The position numbers and the translations under genes are program-made. From JAAELZ01 sp965209105 (lineage in GTDB: Bacteria > Pseudomonadota > Gammaproteobacteria > Arenicellales > Poriferihabitantaceae), in assembly GCA_965209105.1 (NCBI GenBank), contig CBDBQB010000020.1, positions 19,713-83,712 of the forward strand: a DNA stretch of 64,000 nucleotides, read 5' to 3'. Below the pieces are notes generated by a model, which was not told where the DNA came from, did no database searches, and was given only the letters and a program-made list of their open reading frames with translations. Below are positions 26,952 through 35,095 of the stretch, piece by piece. The number at the start of each line of letters is the position of its first letter. The stretch's first letter is position 1.

Positions 26952-27433
26952 GAACTTAAGAGCAGGTCGATGCTAAAAAGTTCAGAATTTATTGTGTGGC
27001 TCTAAAAATTGAGCGACGAATTGAATATTAGCTTGTGCAATGATGCGTGGGATGTCAATGCCATTTGGTAGAGTGAAAACATCATCCGAGTGTTCTGAAA
27101 TAGCACTCAATAAATTATTGGGCTGATATCAATTATTGGCTGCTATATACTCTTCTGAGATATTCGCTAAATCTTGAGACAGTATGCAAACGATAACGAT
27201 CGGGGTCATTTAACGATCGGGGTCAAACGATCGGGGTCAGGTCTATCTTTATAGCACCCCCCAAGCTGAAGCCATTTAACTTATGCTATAAAGATAGACC
27301 TGACCCCGATTACCCGCTATAAAGATAGACCTGACCCCGATTACCCGTTGGTTTTCTTATCTTTGCTTAGGCTTGGTTTGTCCAGTTCAACTTTTAGAAT
27401 ATCATCGGAAAACAGACACGGATTCAACTACGA
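26952..27433. other. Gene-free stretch with repeat cluster
   Basis: About 480 bp without a supportable gene. The first half is AT-rich and includes the upstream region of the propeller gene. The second half (27195-27346) contains a compact array of direct and inverted repeats described separately. Confidence 0.6.
27195..27346. repeat. Compact repeat cluster with tandem and inverted copies
   Basis: AACGATCGGGGTCA occurs three times (27195-27208, 27212-27225, 27226-27239). A 27-bp perfect inverted repeat pairs 27230-27256 with 27284-27310 (core AAAGATAGACCTGACCCC), with 27 bp between. The right arm is part of a 31-bp unit repeated exactly in tandem (27285-27315 and 27316-27346). There are no spacers as in a CRISPR. 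The sequence resembles repeats that often flank REP-associated or IS200-like transposases, but no transposase is present here. Confidence 0.8.
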
Positions 27434-28819
27434 TCAAGCAACGTAATATCGGCTGTAGATGAAAAACACCGAAGCAGACATTGTAAATAGGGAAAAGCCA
27501 ATCAGTCCAGAACGCAACATGGCGCGGCTATTACCTAACGCTAGATTTATATGTCGCGATATTAGAGCTGAAACCGCCAATGTAAAAATACAAAAGTAGA
27601 TTAAGAAATATCGACCGTGAACCCCAGTGATTTGGTTACTCCCTACGCTGTTTGCGTGTAGATAAAGCGCTAGCTCGATTAGATTTATGCCAACTATCGT
27701 AATAATAACGCCGAGTAAAAAGAGCTGAATTGATCGCTTAGTCGTCAGGGTGCTTGGCCCTTCTATAATTCCGATCATTGTTGTTGTCGCAAGCACGCAC
27801 CACATTAGCCAGAAGGGAATAGGGACATCTTCCCAGCCTAGTCGTGCGCCGGCCATCAAAAGACTGTATTTCTGCCATTTCGAACTTAAATCGGTTAAAA
27901 CGATCTGTCCATATGCAGGAAGGTCTTGCAGTACCGCAAGCATTTGTTTTTGTGGGTTTGCGTTGTTAATCCAGCTTAACGGCGAATAGACGGAGTTCGC
28001 TAAATACGCCCAACCAAATAAAGCGATTGCAGCCAGGGCGCTATAAGCAAAGAACCATCTGAGATAGTTGCCAGTAGAGCTGAAACGTGCGTATGGTATG
28101 GCCAGCGGAAGTATTAACACGGCCGCGTAGGTTTGTTTGCTTAGCGCAAGCAATACCCCGAGCAAGATTAGAGGCCACAAGCTAGGTTTTGTTAGATCCT
28201 GATCATATGATGCTAAGGATATTTTTAGGCTGACCATTACGAACAATATGCTGATTGCATTAGATAGGCTGTCCGCAGACAGGCTTGCGAAAAGGTTGAG
28301 TGACATGGGCAACATACAAACGGCAAAGATAAAACCTGACCAATTCGGAATTTGACTCATGGCAAGGAAGATCAACACGGTTGACGCGAGTAAGGTGAAG
28401 AAGCTCGCGGAATAATATATAACTAAGACAGCGTCTGTGAATGATTTGCTTATCAGTATTCCAATCGCCGAAGGAAGGTAAGGAAGGGGTGAAAAAACAG
28501 CGGTATTCTCGAAGCCAATAAATGAAGTGGCTCCAGCATCCAATTGTATGTGAGCGCTATCTTTGATTTGCTGCAGGCTAGATTTCTTATTTGAATGCTT
28601 TAGGTGTGCGAAATGAGACCAAAATTTCGCAAGCGACGTGGCGATTTCCCCTCCCGTTCTTTCCCCTCTTTTTTCAGATAACCAAGCCCCTGTAGATACT
28701 GCATGATATGCTCGATAGAAATGAGTTTGCGCGTCGGGAGTTTGTAGTGGCGGGATCAGGAAGAGATAGATCAAGCCAAAAAACAAAAAAATTAATGAAT
28801 TTCTTAAAGGGGTAAACAT
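27434..28819 (-). CDS. DUF2142 multi-spanning membrane protein
   Basis: A 461-residue inner-membrane protein with about ten or eleven hydrophobic helices. The first extracytoplasmic loop contains PPLQTPDAQTHFYRAYHAVS, equivalent to the DEP/D-x-x-HFYRA motif of DUF2142, and the later loop has GVHGRYFL, the family's QGRYF motif. DUF2142 proteins resemble GT-C glycosyltransferases and are often found with polysaccharide genes, so a sugar-transfer role is possible. The first ATG is at 28819 (MFTPLRNSL); a TTG four codons earlier is the only upstream alternative. No sugar genes are adjacent except rfbC/rfbD 5 kb away. Confidence 0.8.
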   Translation of the reverse strand: MFTPLRNSLIFLFFGLIYLFLIPPLQTPDAQTHFYRAYHAVSTGAWLSEKRGERTGGEIATSLAKFWSHFAHLKHSNKKSSLQQIKDSAHIQLDAGATSFIGFENTAVFSPLPYLPSAIGILISKSFTDAVLVIYYSASFFTLLASTVLIFLAMSQIPNWSGFIFAVCMLPMSLNLFASLSADSLSNAISILFVMVSLKISLASYDQDLTKPSLWPLILLGVLLALSKQTYAAVLILPLAIPYARFSSTGNYLRWFFAYSALAAIALFGWAYLANSVYSPLSWINNANPQKQMLAVLQDLPAYGQIVLTDLSSKWQKYSLLMAGARLGWEDVPIPFWLMWCVLATTTMIGIIEGPSTLTTKRSIQLFLLGVIITIVGINLIELALYLHANSVGSNQITGVHGRYFLIYFCIFTLAVSALISRHINLALGNSRAMLRSGLIGFSLFTMSASVFFIYSRYYVA

Positions 28820-28867
28820 GATGAATGGCAAAGAGGATTAAACAAATTCAGCGAATTTTTACAATAA

Positions 28868-29674
28868 TCACGTTATGGGCATTGCAGGATCACTGTTCCA
28901 TTCTGCCCAAGATCCTGCGTAGCCTTTAACCCTGCCATAACCAAGATGTTTAAGCACGGCGTAAGTATGTGCTGCGCGGTGCATGGTGTAGCAGTAAGTG
29001 ATGATTTCTTTGTCTTTGCTTAAGCCGAGTTGCTCGAATGCGGTGTGCAGGTCGTCGTCGGCGTAAAACCTTAGATTACGATTTCGATCAATGGCGTCCA
29101 GCCAATTAAAATTAATGGCGCCGGGGATGTGTCCTTTGCGCATTCCGCCGCGTTCGCCCGCGTATTCTTGTGGCGTGCGGGTATCGAGGATTTGATGGCT
29201 GTCCTTGCCCAAACAACTCAAGACATATGCTTTGTCGGCAAAACCGTCGTAGCTCATCGAAATCGTGGCTTGGCCGGGCTTTGGCTGCGGAAGCGACTGT
29301 GTGGTGGGGTGCCCTTCATTCACCCATGCATGGATACCGCCGTTGATCAAGCGATAGTGTTGATGCCCGATCATGTCTAATGTCCAAATAAAGCGGCAAG
29401 CTTTGCCACCACCCTCATCGTCGTAAACCAATACCTTGGTTTCAGGCGTTAATCCCAGTGCATCGAACAAGGCTTGCAATCGATGGGTGGCGGGTAGGCC
29501 GCCCGGGATGGGGAGTTGGCCGTGGACGAGATGTTCATAGTTCAGATTAATCGCGCCTTGGATATGGTGCTGCTGATATGTCTCCGCATTACCCAGATCG
29601 ATGATGAGTAAATTATCTTCGGCGAGCATCGCTTCGGCTTGCGTGGGTTCGATCAAAAATTGGGTTTCTTGCAT
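28868..29674 (-). CDS. Two-domain rhodanese (thiosulfate/3-mercaptopyruvate sulfurtransferase)
   Basis: A 268-residue cytoplasmic sulfurtransferase with two rhodanese domains. The N-terminal domain (about 1-130) is inactive, lacking a catalytic cysteine at the loop position, and the C-terminal domain (about 145-268) carries the active-site loop in ITYCYTMHRAAHT. CH2 motif sequences DTRTPQEYAG and GHIPGAINFNW are present. The loop CYTMHRA differs from the classical CRKGVT (thiosulfate) and CGSGVT (mercaptopyruvate), so substrate preference is open. It is divergent from truD with about 55 bp between. Confidence 0.88.
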   Translation of the reverse strand: MQETQFLIEPTQAEAMLAEDNLLIIDLGNAETYQQHHIQGAINLNYEHLVHGQLPIPGGLPATHRLQALFDALGLTPETKVLVYDDEGGGKACRFIWTLDMIGHQHYRLINGGIHAWVNEGHPTTQSLPQPKPGQATISMSYDGFADKAYVLSCLGKDSHQILDTRTPQEYAGERGGMRKGHIPGAINFNWLDAIDRNRNLRFYADDDLHTAFEQLGLSKDKEIITYCYTMHRAAHTYAVLKHLGYGRVKGYAGSWAEWNSDPAMPIT

Positions 29675-29729
29675 GTGGCTTGACGCAATTGGAATACAAT
29701 GGGCTGCTTAGTTTATTCTGATTTGTATT

Positions 29730-30767
29730 GTGACCAAAGTTAAATCTTCATACACCAACCATTTAGCGCAGTGGGCGCACGTTGTTTCGCCATCCGCCCA
29801 CGGAAGCATTAAAACAAATCCTGAAGATTTTATTGTCGAGGAAGTGCTGGGCTTTGAATTGAACGGTGCGGGAGAGCATCTCTACCTATTTGTCGAAAAG
29901 ATCGGGCTGAATACAGCAGATGTGGTCAAGCTGTTGTCGTCACAACTTGGCGTGCTGCCCAAGCATATTGCGTATTCCGGCTTAAAAGACAAGCACGCGG
30001 TGACGCGCCAATGGTTTAGCGTTTGGTCGAAAGAGACCGCCGACCCTAAAGGGCTGGAATCACCACAGTGTAAGTTACTCCGTGCCATACGCCATACGCG
30101 TAAGCTAAAACGGGGCACGCACCGCTCGAATCGATTTGAAATCGTGGTTCGAGGTATTCCAAGCAGCGATGCAATGAATGCGGCGCTCGTACGGATCGGG
30201 CGGGACGGAGTGCCCAACTATTTTGGCGAACAACGATTTGGCAGAGAGGCTAAAAATATCGATCGCGCGCTGGCAATGTTTGAATCTGAAATAAGCCCCG
30301 CTCGGCAAGAACGTGGCTTTTACCTTTCTGCCGCGCGGGCATTTTTGTTCAACGAGGTATTGTCGGCGCGTGTCGAACGGGGCGATTGGAATAGCGGCGT
30401 GGCGGGTGATGTGATGATGCTTGCGGGAAGCAATAGCTTTTTTCAAGCTGACGAAATAGACGCAACGCTGGAGCGGCGAGTAAGGTCGAGTGATGTCCAT
30501 CCTTCCGCGCCGCTTTGGGGCAAGGGCGCGCTAGCTTCTAGTGGGGCGGTGAATAAACTTGAACAAACCATCGCGGACAAACATCCGGCATTGGTGCGCG
30601 GATTAGAGGCGTTTGGGCTGAAGCAGCAACGCCGCTCGATGCGATTAGTTGTAGAAGATTTGCAAACCCAGTGGTTGGAGGAGGATAGGCTGAAACTTAA
30701 ATTTAGTTTGCATCGCGGTGCTTTTGCCACCACAGTGTTGCGTGAATTGCTTACAATTCATGCGTAA
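29730..30767 (+). CDS. truD: tRNA pseudouridine(13) synthase
   Basis: TruD converts uridine 13 of tRNA-Glu to pseudouridine. The 345-residue product carries the TruD-specific catalytic stretch YSGLKDKHAVTRQWFS with its catalytic aspartate near residue 80. The N-terminal FIVEEVLGFELNGAGEHLYL and the PNYFGEQRFGR motif of the inserted TRUD domain are also present. It begins at GTG 29730. Length is normal. pyrF follows 32 bp downstream on the same strand. Confidence 0.96.
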   Translation: MTKVKSSYTNHLAQWAHVVSPSAHGSIKTNPEDFIVEEVLGFELNGAGEHLYLFVEKIGLNTADVVKLLSSQLGVLPKHIAYSGLKDKHAVTRQWFSVWSKETADPKGLESPQCKLLRAIRHTRKLKRGTHRSNRFEIVVRGIPSSDAMNAALVRIGRDGVPNYFGEQRFGREAKNIDRALAMFESEISPARQERGFYLSAARAFLFNEVLSARVERGDWNSGVAGDVMMLAGSNSFFQADEIDATLERRVRSSDVHPSAPLWGKGALASSGAVNKLEQTIADKHPALVRGLEAFGLKQQRRSMRLVVEDLQTQWLEEDRLKLKFSLHRGAFATTVLRELLTIHA

Positions 30768-30799
30768 TATTTATTGAGGTCTAAATCACTATAGCGCGC

Positions 30800-31618
30800 A
30801 TGAACTTTAGCAAGAAACTCAGCACCGCTTGGCAATCTACGCAGTCTTTACTGTGCGTGGGATTGGATCCTGATTTACAAAAGCTTCCGAAAAGCGTGCA
30901 AGAATACGACGATCCAATTTTCGAGTTTAATCGAAATATTATTGATCAGACTGCCGAGTATTGTTGCAGTTTTAAGCCTCAAATTGCCTACTATGCGGCA
31001 TATTCGGCAGAATCTTCGCTAGAGAAAACCATCGCTTATATAAAAGAAAATTATCCCCAACACCTGGTCATTCTGGATGCCAAGCGCGGTGATATCGGCG
31101 CGACAGCGAAAATGTACGCACGCGAAGCCTTTGAGCGATATGGCGCGGATGCAGTGACGGTTAACCCGTATATGGGCGGCGACACTTTGCAGCCGTTTTT
31201 GGATTACAAGAACAAGGGCGTGGTGGTATTGTGTCGAACCTCAAATGGCGGCAGCGCTGAGTTTCAAGCCCTGCAAAGTGATGGACTCCCATTGGCGCAT
31301 CACGTCGCGACGCGCGCGGTAAAGTGGAATAAAAATGACAATATTATGCTGGTCGTGGGCGCCACTTATCCTGAGGAACTCGACAAAATTCGCGGGATCG
31401 TCGGCGACATGCCGATTTTGGTGCCGGGTGTTGGCGCGCAAGGTGGCGCGCTTTCGGCGGTATTGAAAAACGGTTTAACCATAAATAAAACTGGTTTGAT
31501 GATTAATTCTTCGCGTGGCATCATCTATGCGAGTCGATCAAAAGATTATGCAAGTGCTGCGGGCAAGGCAGCACGCGCGCTCAACAACGACATTAATGCG
31601 ATTCGCGCAGCAATATAA
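30800..31618 (+). CDS. pyrF: Orotidine 5'-phosphate decarboxylase, type 2
   Basis: This enzyme makes UMP from OMP in pyrimidine synthesis. The 272-residue length and the opening LCVGLDPDLQKLP place it in subfamily 2 rather than the 230-residue type of E. coli. The catalytic Lys-Asp network is in ILDAKRGDIGATA, and the phosphate-binding loop near the end is LMINSSRGIIYAS. It is intact, with the start at ATG 30800 after an AT-rich spacer behind truD. Confidence 0.95.
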   Translation: MNFSKKLSTAWQSTQSLLCVGLDPDLQKLPKSVQEYDDPIFEFNRNIIDQTAEYCCSFKPQIAYYAAYSAESSLEKTIAYIKENYPQHLVILDAKRGDIGATAKMYAREAFERYGADAVTVNPYMGGDTLQPFLDYKNKGVVVLCRTSNGGSAEFQALQSDGLPLAHHVATRAVKWNKNDNIMLVVGATYPEELDKIRGIVGDMPILVPGVGAQGGALSAVLKNGLTINKTGLMINSSRGIIYASRSKDYASAAGKAARALNNDINAIRAAI

Positions 31619-31671
31619 TGGCTGGGCGGTCAATCATTTGAATGAACATTCAATAATAAAGTGGACTGGAA

Positions 31672-32271
31672 ATGAAGAAAATTTACTTTCTTAGAAATAT
31701 TTTGGCGCTGATCGGTGTGTTGGCGATTGTGGCCTTTATCTATGGTTATCAAAAATTTGGCGGAGATATTAAAGCAATCAACCAATTTGACGATAAATTT
31801 AAGCCGACCTTTATGGGTATGTGGGAAAAGCTCAAGGAAACGGGTAATTCTGCGGAAGCAACGGTCTGGGTTATTCCATTAGAAGAAGGTGTCACGGCTG
31901 ACGATGCAGAAGAAGCGATGAAAATTGTCGCCAATGATATGAATATTCGCGGCGTGGGCGAATTGCCTTTGTCAGAGCAGGTTGAATTGCAAACTGGAGA
32001 GAAGCAGCGCTTCTTAAAGATATACCAGTATTGTGATCCCGAAACGGCGATGAAGATGGTCGCGTATTCTGATGCTTTCGCGGCTTACCTGCCTTGTCGG
32101 ATCGCTATTGTAGAAGGTAAAGATGGGCAATTCAGATTGTTTTCCCTGAATATGGATTTAATGATTCACGGAGGCGTAGAACTGCCCCCTGCACTGAAGG
32201 CAGAGGCAAATCGGGTCAAAGATACCATTCAGAAAATTATGTCAGCGGGCGCAACGGGCGATTTCTTTTAA
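31672..32271 (+). CDS. DUF302 domain membrane-anchored protein
   Basis: A 199-residue protein with one N-terminal membrane segment (residues about 9-27, ILALIGVLAIVAFIYGYQKF) and a soluble domain. Residues about 95-165 match DUF302: GVGELPLSEQVELQTGE, then LKIYQYCDPETAMKMVAYSD and FAAYLPCRIAIVEGKDG. DUF302 proteins are small alpha/beta folds often tied to sulfur or redox metabolism, but the function is not established. Two cysteines (QYCDP and LPCRI) are the conserved ones. It is followed by a good terminator. Confidence 0.82.
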   Translation: MKKIYFLRNILALIGVLAIVAFIYGYQKFGGDIKAINQFDDKFKPTFMGMWEKLKETGNSAEATVWVIPLEEGVTADDAEEAMKIVANDMNIRGVGELPLSEQVELQTGEKQRFLKIYQYCDPETAMKMVAYSDAFAAYLPCRIAIVEGKDGQFRLFSLNMDLMIHGGVELPPALKAEANRVKDTIQKIMSAGATGDFF

Positions 32272-32295
32272 GCCCACCTTTAGTGATTTGCAATG

Positions 32296-32325
32296 ATAGC
32301 TCGACATTTGTTGGGCTATTTTTTT
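32296..32325 (+). terminator. Intrinsic terminator after the DUF302 gene
   Basis: An 11-bp stem (with G-U pairs) formed by ATAGCTCGACA and TGTTGGGCTAT is followed by a run of seven T. It lies 25 bp after the stop codon. Confidence 0.8.
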
Positions 32326-32363
32326 GTTAAGATCAAACCCTATATATCCAAGCTATTATAAAT

Positions 32364-33620
32364 ATGGCGAAGCCTCAACAACACTATTCAGATAAGTTTG
32401 CCACCATTGTGCCGCAAACATTATTCTCGAATTTGCCGAACTCCACACAAGACTTCGTTAATACTCAGGCCGAGACACTACGCTTTACCCAGCAAGAGCT
32501 ACGCGAGGTGTGTTTGATCGCGAATGACCTGATCATGTGGAAGGTGCCAGAGTTAGAAATGATCTGGCCAAGTGAGCGCGATAAAAAGGCGCTATTCGCG
32601 CGATTACGCGCAAGCTATCAAACAGTTCAAACTGAGCCCAAAACTTACGTTGAGTTTTCCGTTCAGGATAAACCCAAAACGCAAAAACCCAATTTGGTTT
32701 CTAAACCCAAAGCTGACCTTGGGCTGGGTGCTTGTCCCGTGGCATCGGAGAAAACACGCTGCTGTAATTTGCTCACGCTTGACGCGGTCGAGCGTTGCGG
32801 CTTTGATTGCAGTTATTGCAGTATTCAGTCGTTCTACCATGAGAACGAAGTGCGCTTCGACGCAGACTTTGCGGATAAACTAAAGCGTCTTTCTCTTGAC
32901 CCAGATAAGACCTACCATATCGGAACGGGGCAATCCTCCGATTCGCTAATGTGGGGCAATCACAATGGAAATCTACAAGCCTTATGCGATTTCGCCGCCG
33001 ACAATCCGAATGTTATATTGGAGTTCAAAACAAAATCAAAAAATATCGGCTGGTTATTGGAAAACGATTTTCCGCCTAACATTGTTTGTACTTGGTCGCT
33101 AAATCCACAAGTCATTATTGACCATGAGGAGCACAAAACCGCGAGCTTGGCTGATCGAATTGCCAGTGCGCGTAAAATAGCCGATAAAGGCCGCTTAATA
33201 GGCTTTCATTTTCACCCGATGATTTCGCATGAAGGCTTTGAGGGAAACTACGGGGATATTGCCAAGACAATCACTCAAACCTTCACGCCAGATGAAGTCG
33301 CGATGATTTCGATGGGCAGCTTGACCTACACCAAAGATGTGATGAAAACGATTCGCGCGCGGAATTTTAAAAGCAAAATATTGCAAATGCCTCTAGAGCA
33401 GGTGGCGGGAAAATATGCTTACCCTGAAGAAACTAAAATCGAAATGTTTCGCTATATGTATACCGCTCTGTCTGATTGGCATGATCAAGTGTTCTATTAT
33501 TTATGTATGGAGCCGGCGCATTTGTGGGCACCCGTGTTTGGGCAAACTGCCTATGACAGCAATTTGGCACTCGAGTCGGCGATGAAGGCAAGTTATCTTG
33601 CCAAAATACGCGCCTTATAA
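32364..33620 (+). CDS. Spore photoproduct lyase-like radical SAM protein
   Basis: A 418-residue member of the SPL family. The [4Fe-4S]-binding motif CxxxCxxC is in ERCGFDCSYCSIQSFYHENE, preceded by KTRCCNLLTLDA. The C-terminal half has the barrel strands expected of radical SAM enzymes (for example GRLIGFHFHPMI and ILQMPLEQVAGKYAYP). Classical SPL repairs the UV thymine dimer of spore DNA, but close relatives occur in Gram-negative bacteria that do not sporulate and their substrates are not established. It stands alone behind a terminator and 58 bp before rfbC. Confidence 0.85.
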   Translation: MAKPQQHYSDKFATIVPQTLFSNLPNSTQDFVNTQAETLRFTQQELREVCLIANDLIMWKVPELEMIWPSERDKKALFARLRASYQTVQTEPKTYVEFSVQDKPKTQKPNLVSKPKADLGLGACPVASEKTRCCNLLTLDAVERCGFDCSYCSIQSFYHENEVRFDADFADKLKRLSLDPDKTYHIGTGQSSDSLMWGNHNGNLQALCDFAADNPNVILEFKTKSKNIGWLLENDFPPNIVCTWSLNPQVIIDHEEHKTASLADRIASARKIADKGRLIGFHFHPMISHEGFEGNYGDIAKTITQTFTPDEVAMISMGSLTYTKDVMKTIRARNFKSKILQMPLEQVAGKYAYPEETKIEMFRYMYTALSDWHDQVFYYLCMEPAHLWAPVFGQTAYDSNLALESAMKASYLAKIRAL

Positions 33621-33677
33621 AACCTTGTCTGGCTAATTGCGTTAAAATCGATCGATTGAATTAGTCCGGTTGTACGA

Positions 33678-34220
33678 GTGATAGAAATCGAAAAAACGTC
33701 TTTATCCGGCGTGGTCATTGTCAAGAGCCAAGTGTTTGGGGATGAACGTGGGTTCTTTATGGAAACCTTCCATCAACGAGAATTTGAAAGCGTTGGTTTG
33801 CCAGGTGAGTTTGTGCAGGATAATCACTCGCGATCTAGCCTAGGCGTGATCAGGGGGCTACATTATCAATTCCCGCAATGGCAGGGGAAATTGGTGCGCG
33901 CGATTAATGGCGCTATTTATGATGTGGCGGTAGATATTCGCCCGGATTCACCCACGCACGGCCAATGGTTTGGGATTGAGTTAAATGATGTGAATCGTTT
34001 GCAGCTTTATATCCCGCCGGGTTTCGCGCACGGCTTTGCAACGCTATCAGCCTTTGCTGACGTCGCTTATAAGTGTACGAGTTTGTATAAGCCTGAGGAC
34101 GACGCTGGTATCGCATGGAATGACCCTGCAATGGGTATTAATTGGAGGGTCGATAAGCCAATAATTTCTGACAAAGATGCGCGAGCGCCTAAGTTAGCTG
34201 AAATTCGAATTACGGTATAG
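33678..34220 (+). CDS. rfbC: dTDP-4-dehydrorhamnose 3,5-epimerase
   Basis: RmlC epimerises dTDP-4-keto-6-deoxyglucose on the way to dTDP-L-rhamnose. The 180-residue cupin has the family motifs DERGFFMETFHQREFE, QDNHSRSSLGVIRGLHYQ (with the catalytic His) and PPGFAHGFATLS. It starts at GTG 33678. rfbD follows two bases after its stop. rfbA and rfbB, needed for the first two steps, are not in the window. Confidence 0.96.
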   Translation: MIEIEKTSLSGVVIVKSQVFGDERGFFMETFHQREFESVGLPGEFVQDNHSRSSLGVIRGLHYQFPQWQGKLVRAINGAIYDVAVDIRPDSPTHGQWFGIELNDVNRLQLYIPPGFAHGFATLSAFADVAYKCTSLYKPEDDAGIAWNDPAMGINWRVDKPIISDKDARAPKLAEIRITV

Positions 34221-34222
34221 TC

Positions 34223-35074
34223 ATGAAAATAATCATTTTTGGGAAAAACGGCCAAGTCGGTAGTGGTTTAATGACGCTGCTGGGTCAGCAACACACGGTA
34301 TTGGGTTTCGATCAAGCTGAACTAGATTTAAGGAAAACCGAGCGCATTGCGCCGCTCATCATTGATCATGAGCCGGATTGGGTGATCAATGCCTCGGCCT
34401 ATACAGCCGTTGATCGCGCAGAACAAGAGACTGTGCTGGCAGATACCGTCAATCATTTGGCGGCAGAGGCAATGGCCAAGGCGTGCAAGCAATTGCAATG
34501 CGGCTTCGTGCATTATTCTACTGACTATGTGTTCGATGGTGAAGCCACGCAGCCGTATGTTGAAACGGATTCGCCCAATCCTCAAAGCGTGTATGGTGTC
34601 ACCAAACTCGCAGGTGAAGTCGCGGTGGCGCGAGCATATCCCAATACGATCATTCTGCGTACCGCTTGGGTGTATGCCAAACAAGGTGCCAATTTTGTCA
34701 ATACGATGTTGCGTTTGGCGGCCGAACGCGATGAGATTGGGGTGGTGTCGGATCAGTTTGGTTCGCCGACACTCGCCTTTGATTTGGCTGAGGGTACCGT
34801 GGCGATTATTGAAAAAACGCCCGTGAAAGAGGTGGAAAAGGTGGCGGGCTTATACCATGCAACCGGCGCAGGAGAAACTAACTGGCATGATTTTGCTGTG
34901 CAGATATTGGCGCTTACTGGCTCGGATGTTCGGCTGAAATCGATTGCCACGAAAGACTATCCGACGGCTGCACCGCGCCCACGTTATTCGGTGTTATCGA
35001 ATGCAAAACTTGCCCGCGTATTCGGGGTGAATCTTCCAGATTGGCAAGCGTCTCTGGAAAAAACGCTCGCCTAA
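34223..35074 (+). CDS. rfbD: dTDP-4-dehydrorhamnose reductase
   Basis: RmlD performs the last reduction to dTDP-L-rhamnose. The 283-residue SDR protein has the NAD(P)-binding opening IIIFGKNGQVGSGL. The catalytic site is the Thr and Tyr-x-x-x-Lys set in HYSTDYVFDG and YGVTKLAGE, followed by RTAWVYAKQGANFV. It sits directly after rfbC and shares its promoter. Confidence 0.96.
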   Translation: MKIIIFGKNGQVGSGLMTLLGQQHTVLGFDQAELDLRKTERIAPLIIDHEPDWVINASAYTAVDRAEQETVLADTVNHLAAEAMAKACKQLQCGFVHYSTDYVFDGEATQPYVETDSPNPQSVYGVTKLAGEVAVARAYPNTIILRTAWVYAKQGANFVNTMLRLAAERDEIGVVSDQFGSPTLAFDLAEGTVAIIEKTPVKEVEKVAGLYHATGAGETNWHDFAVQILALTGSDVRLKSIATKDYPTAAPRPRYSVLSNAKLARVFGVNLPDWQASLEKTLA

Positions 35075-35095
35075 TTAACTGGTTAAGGGACAAGT

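Noticed and set aside
27195..27346. CRISPR array
   Set aside because: The repeats are adjacent or inverted with no regular unique spacers and there are no cas genes nearby.
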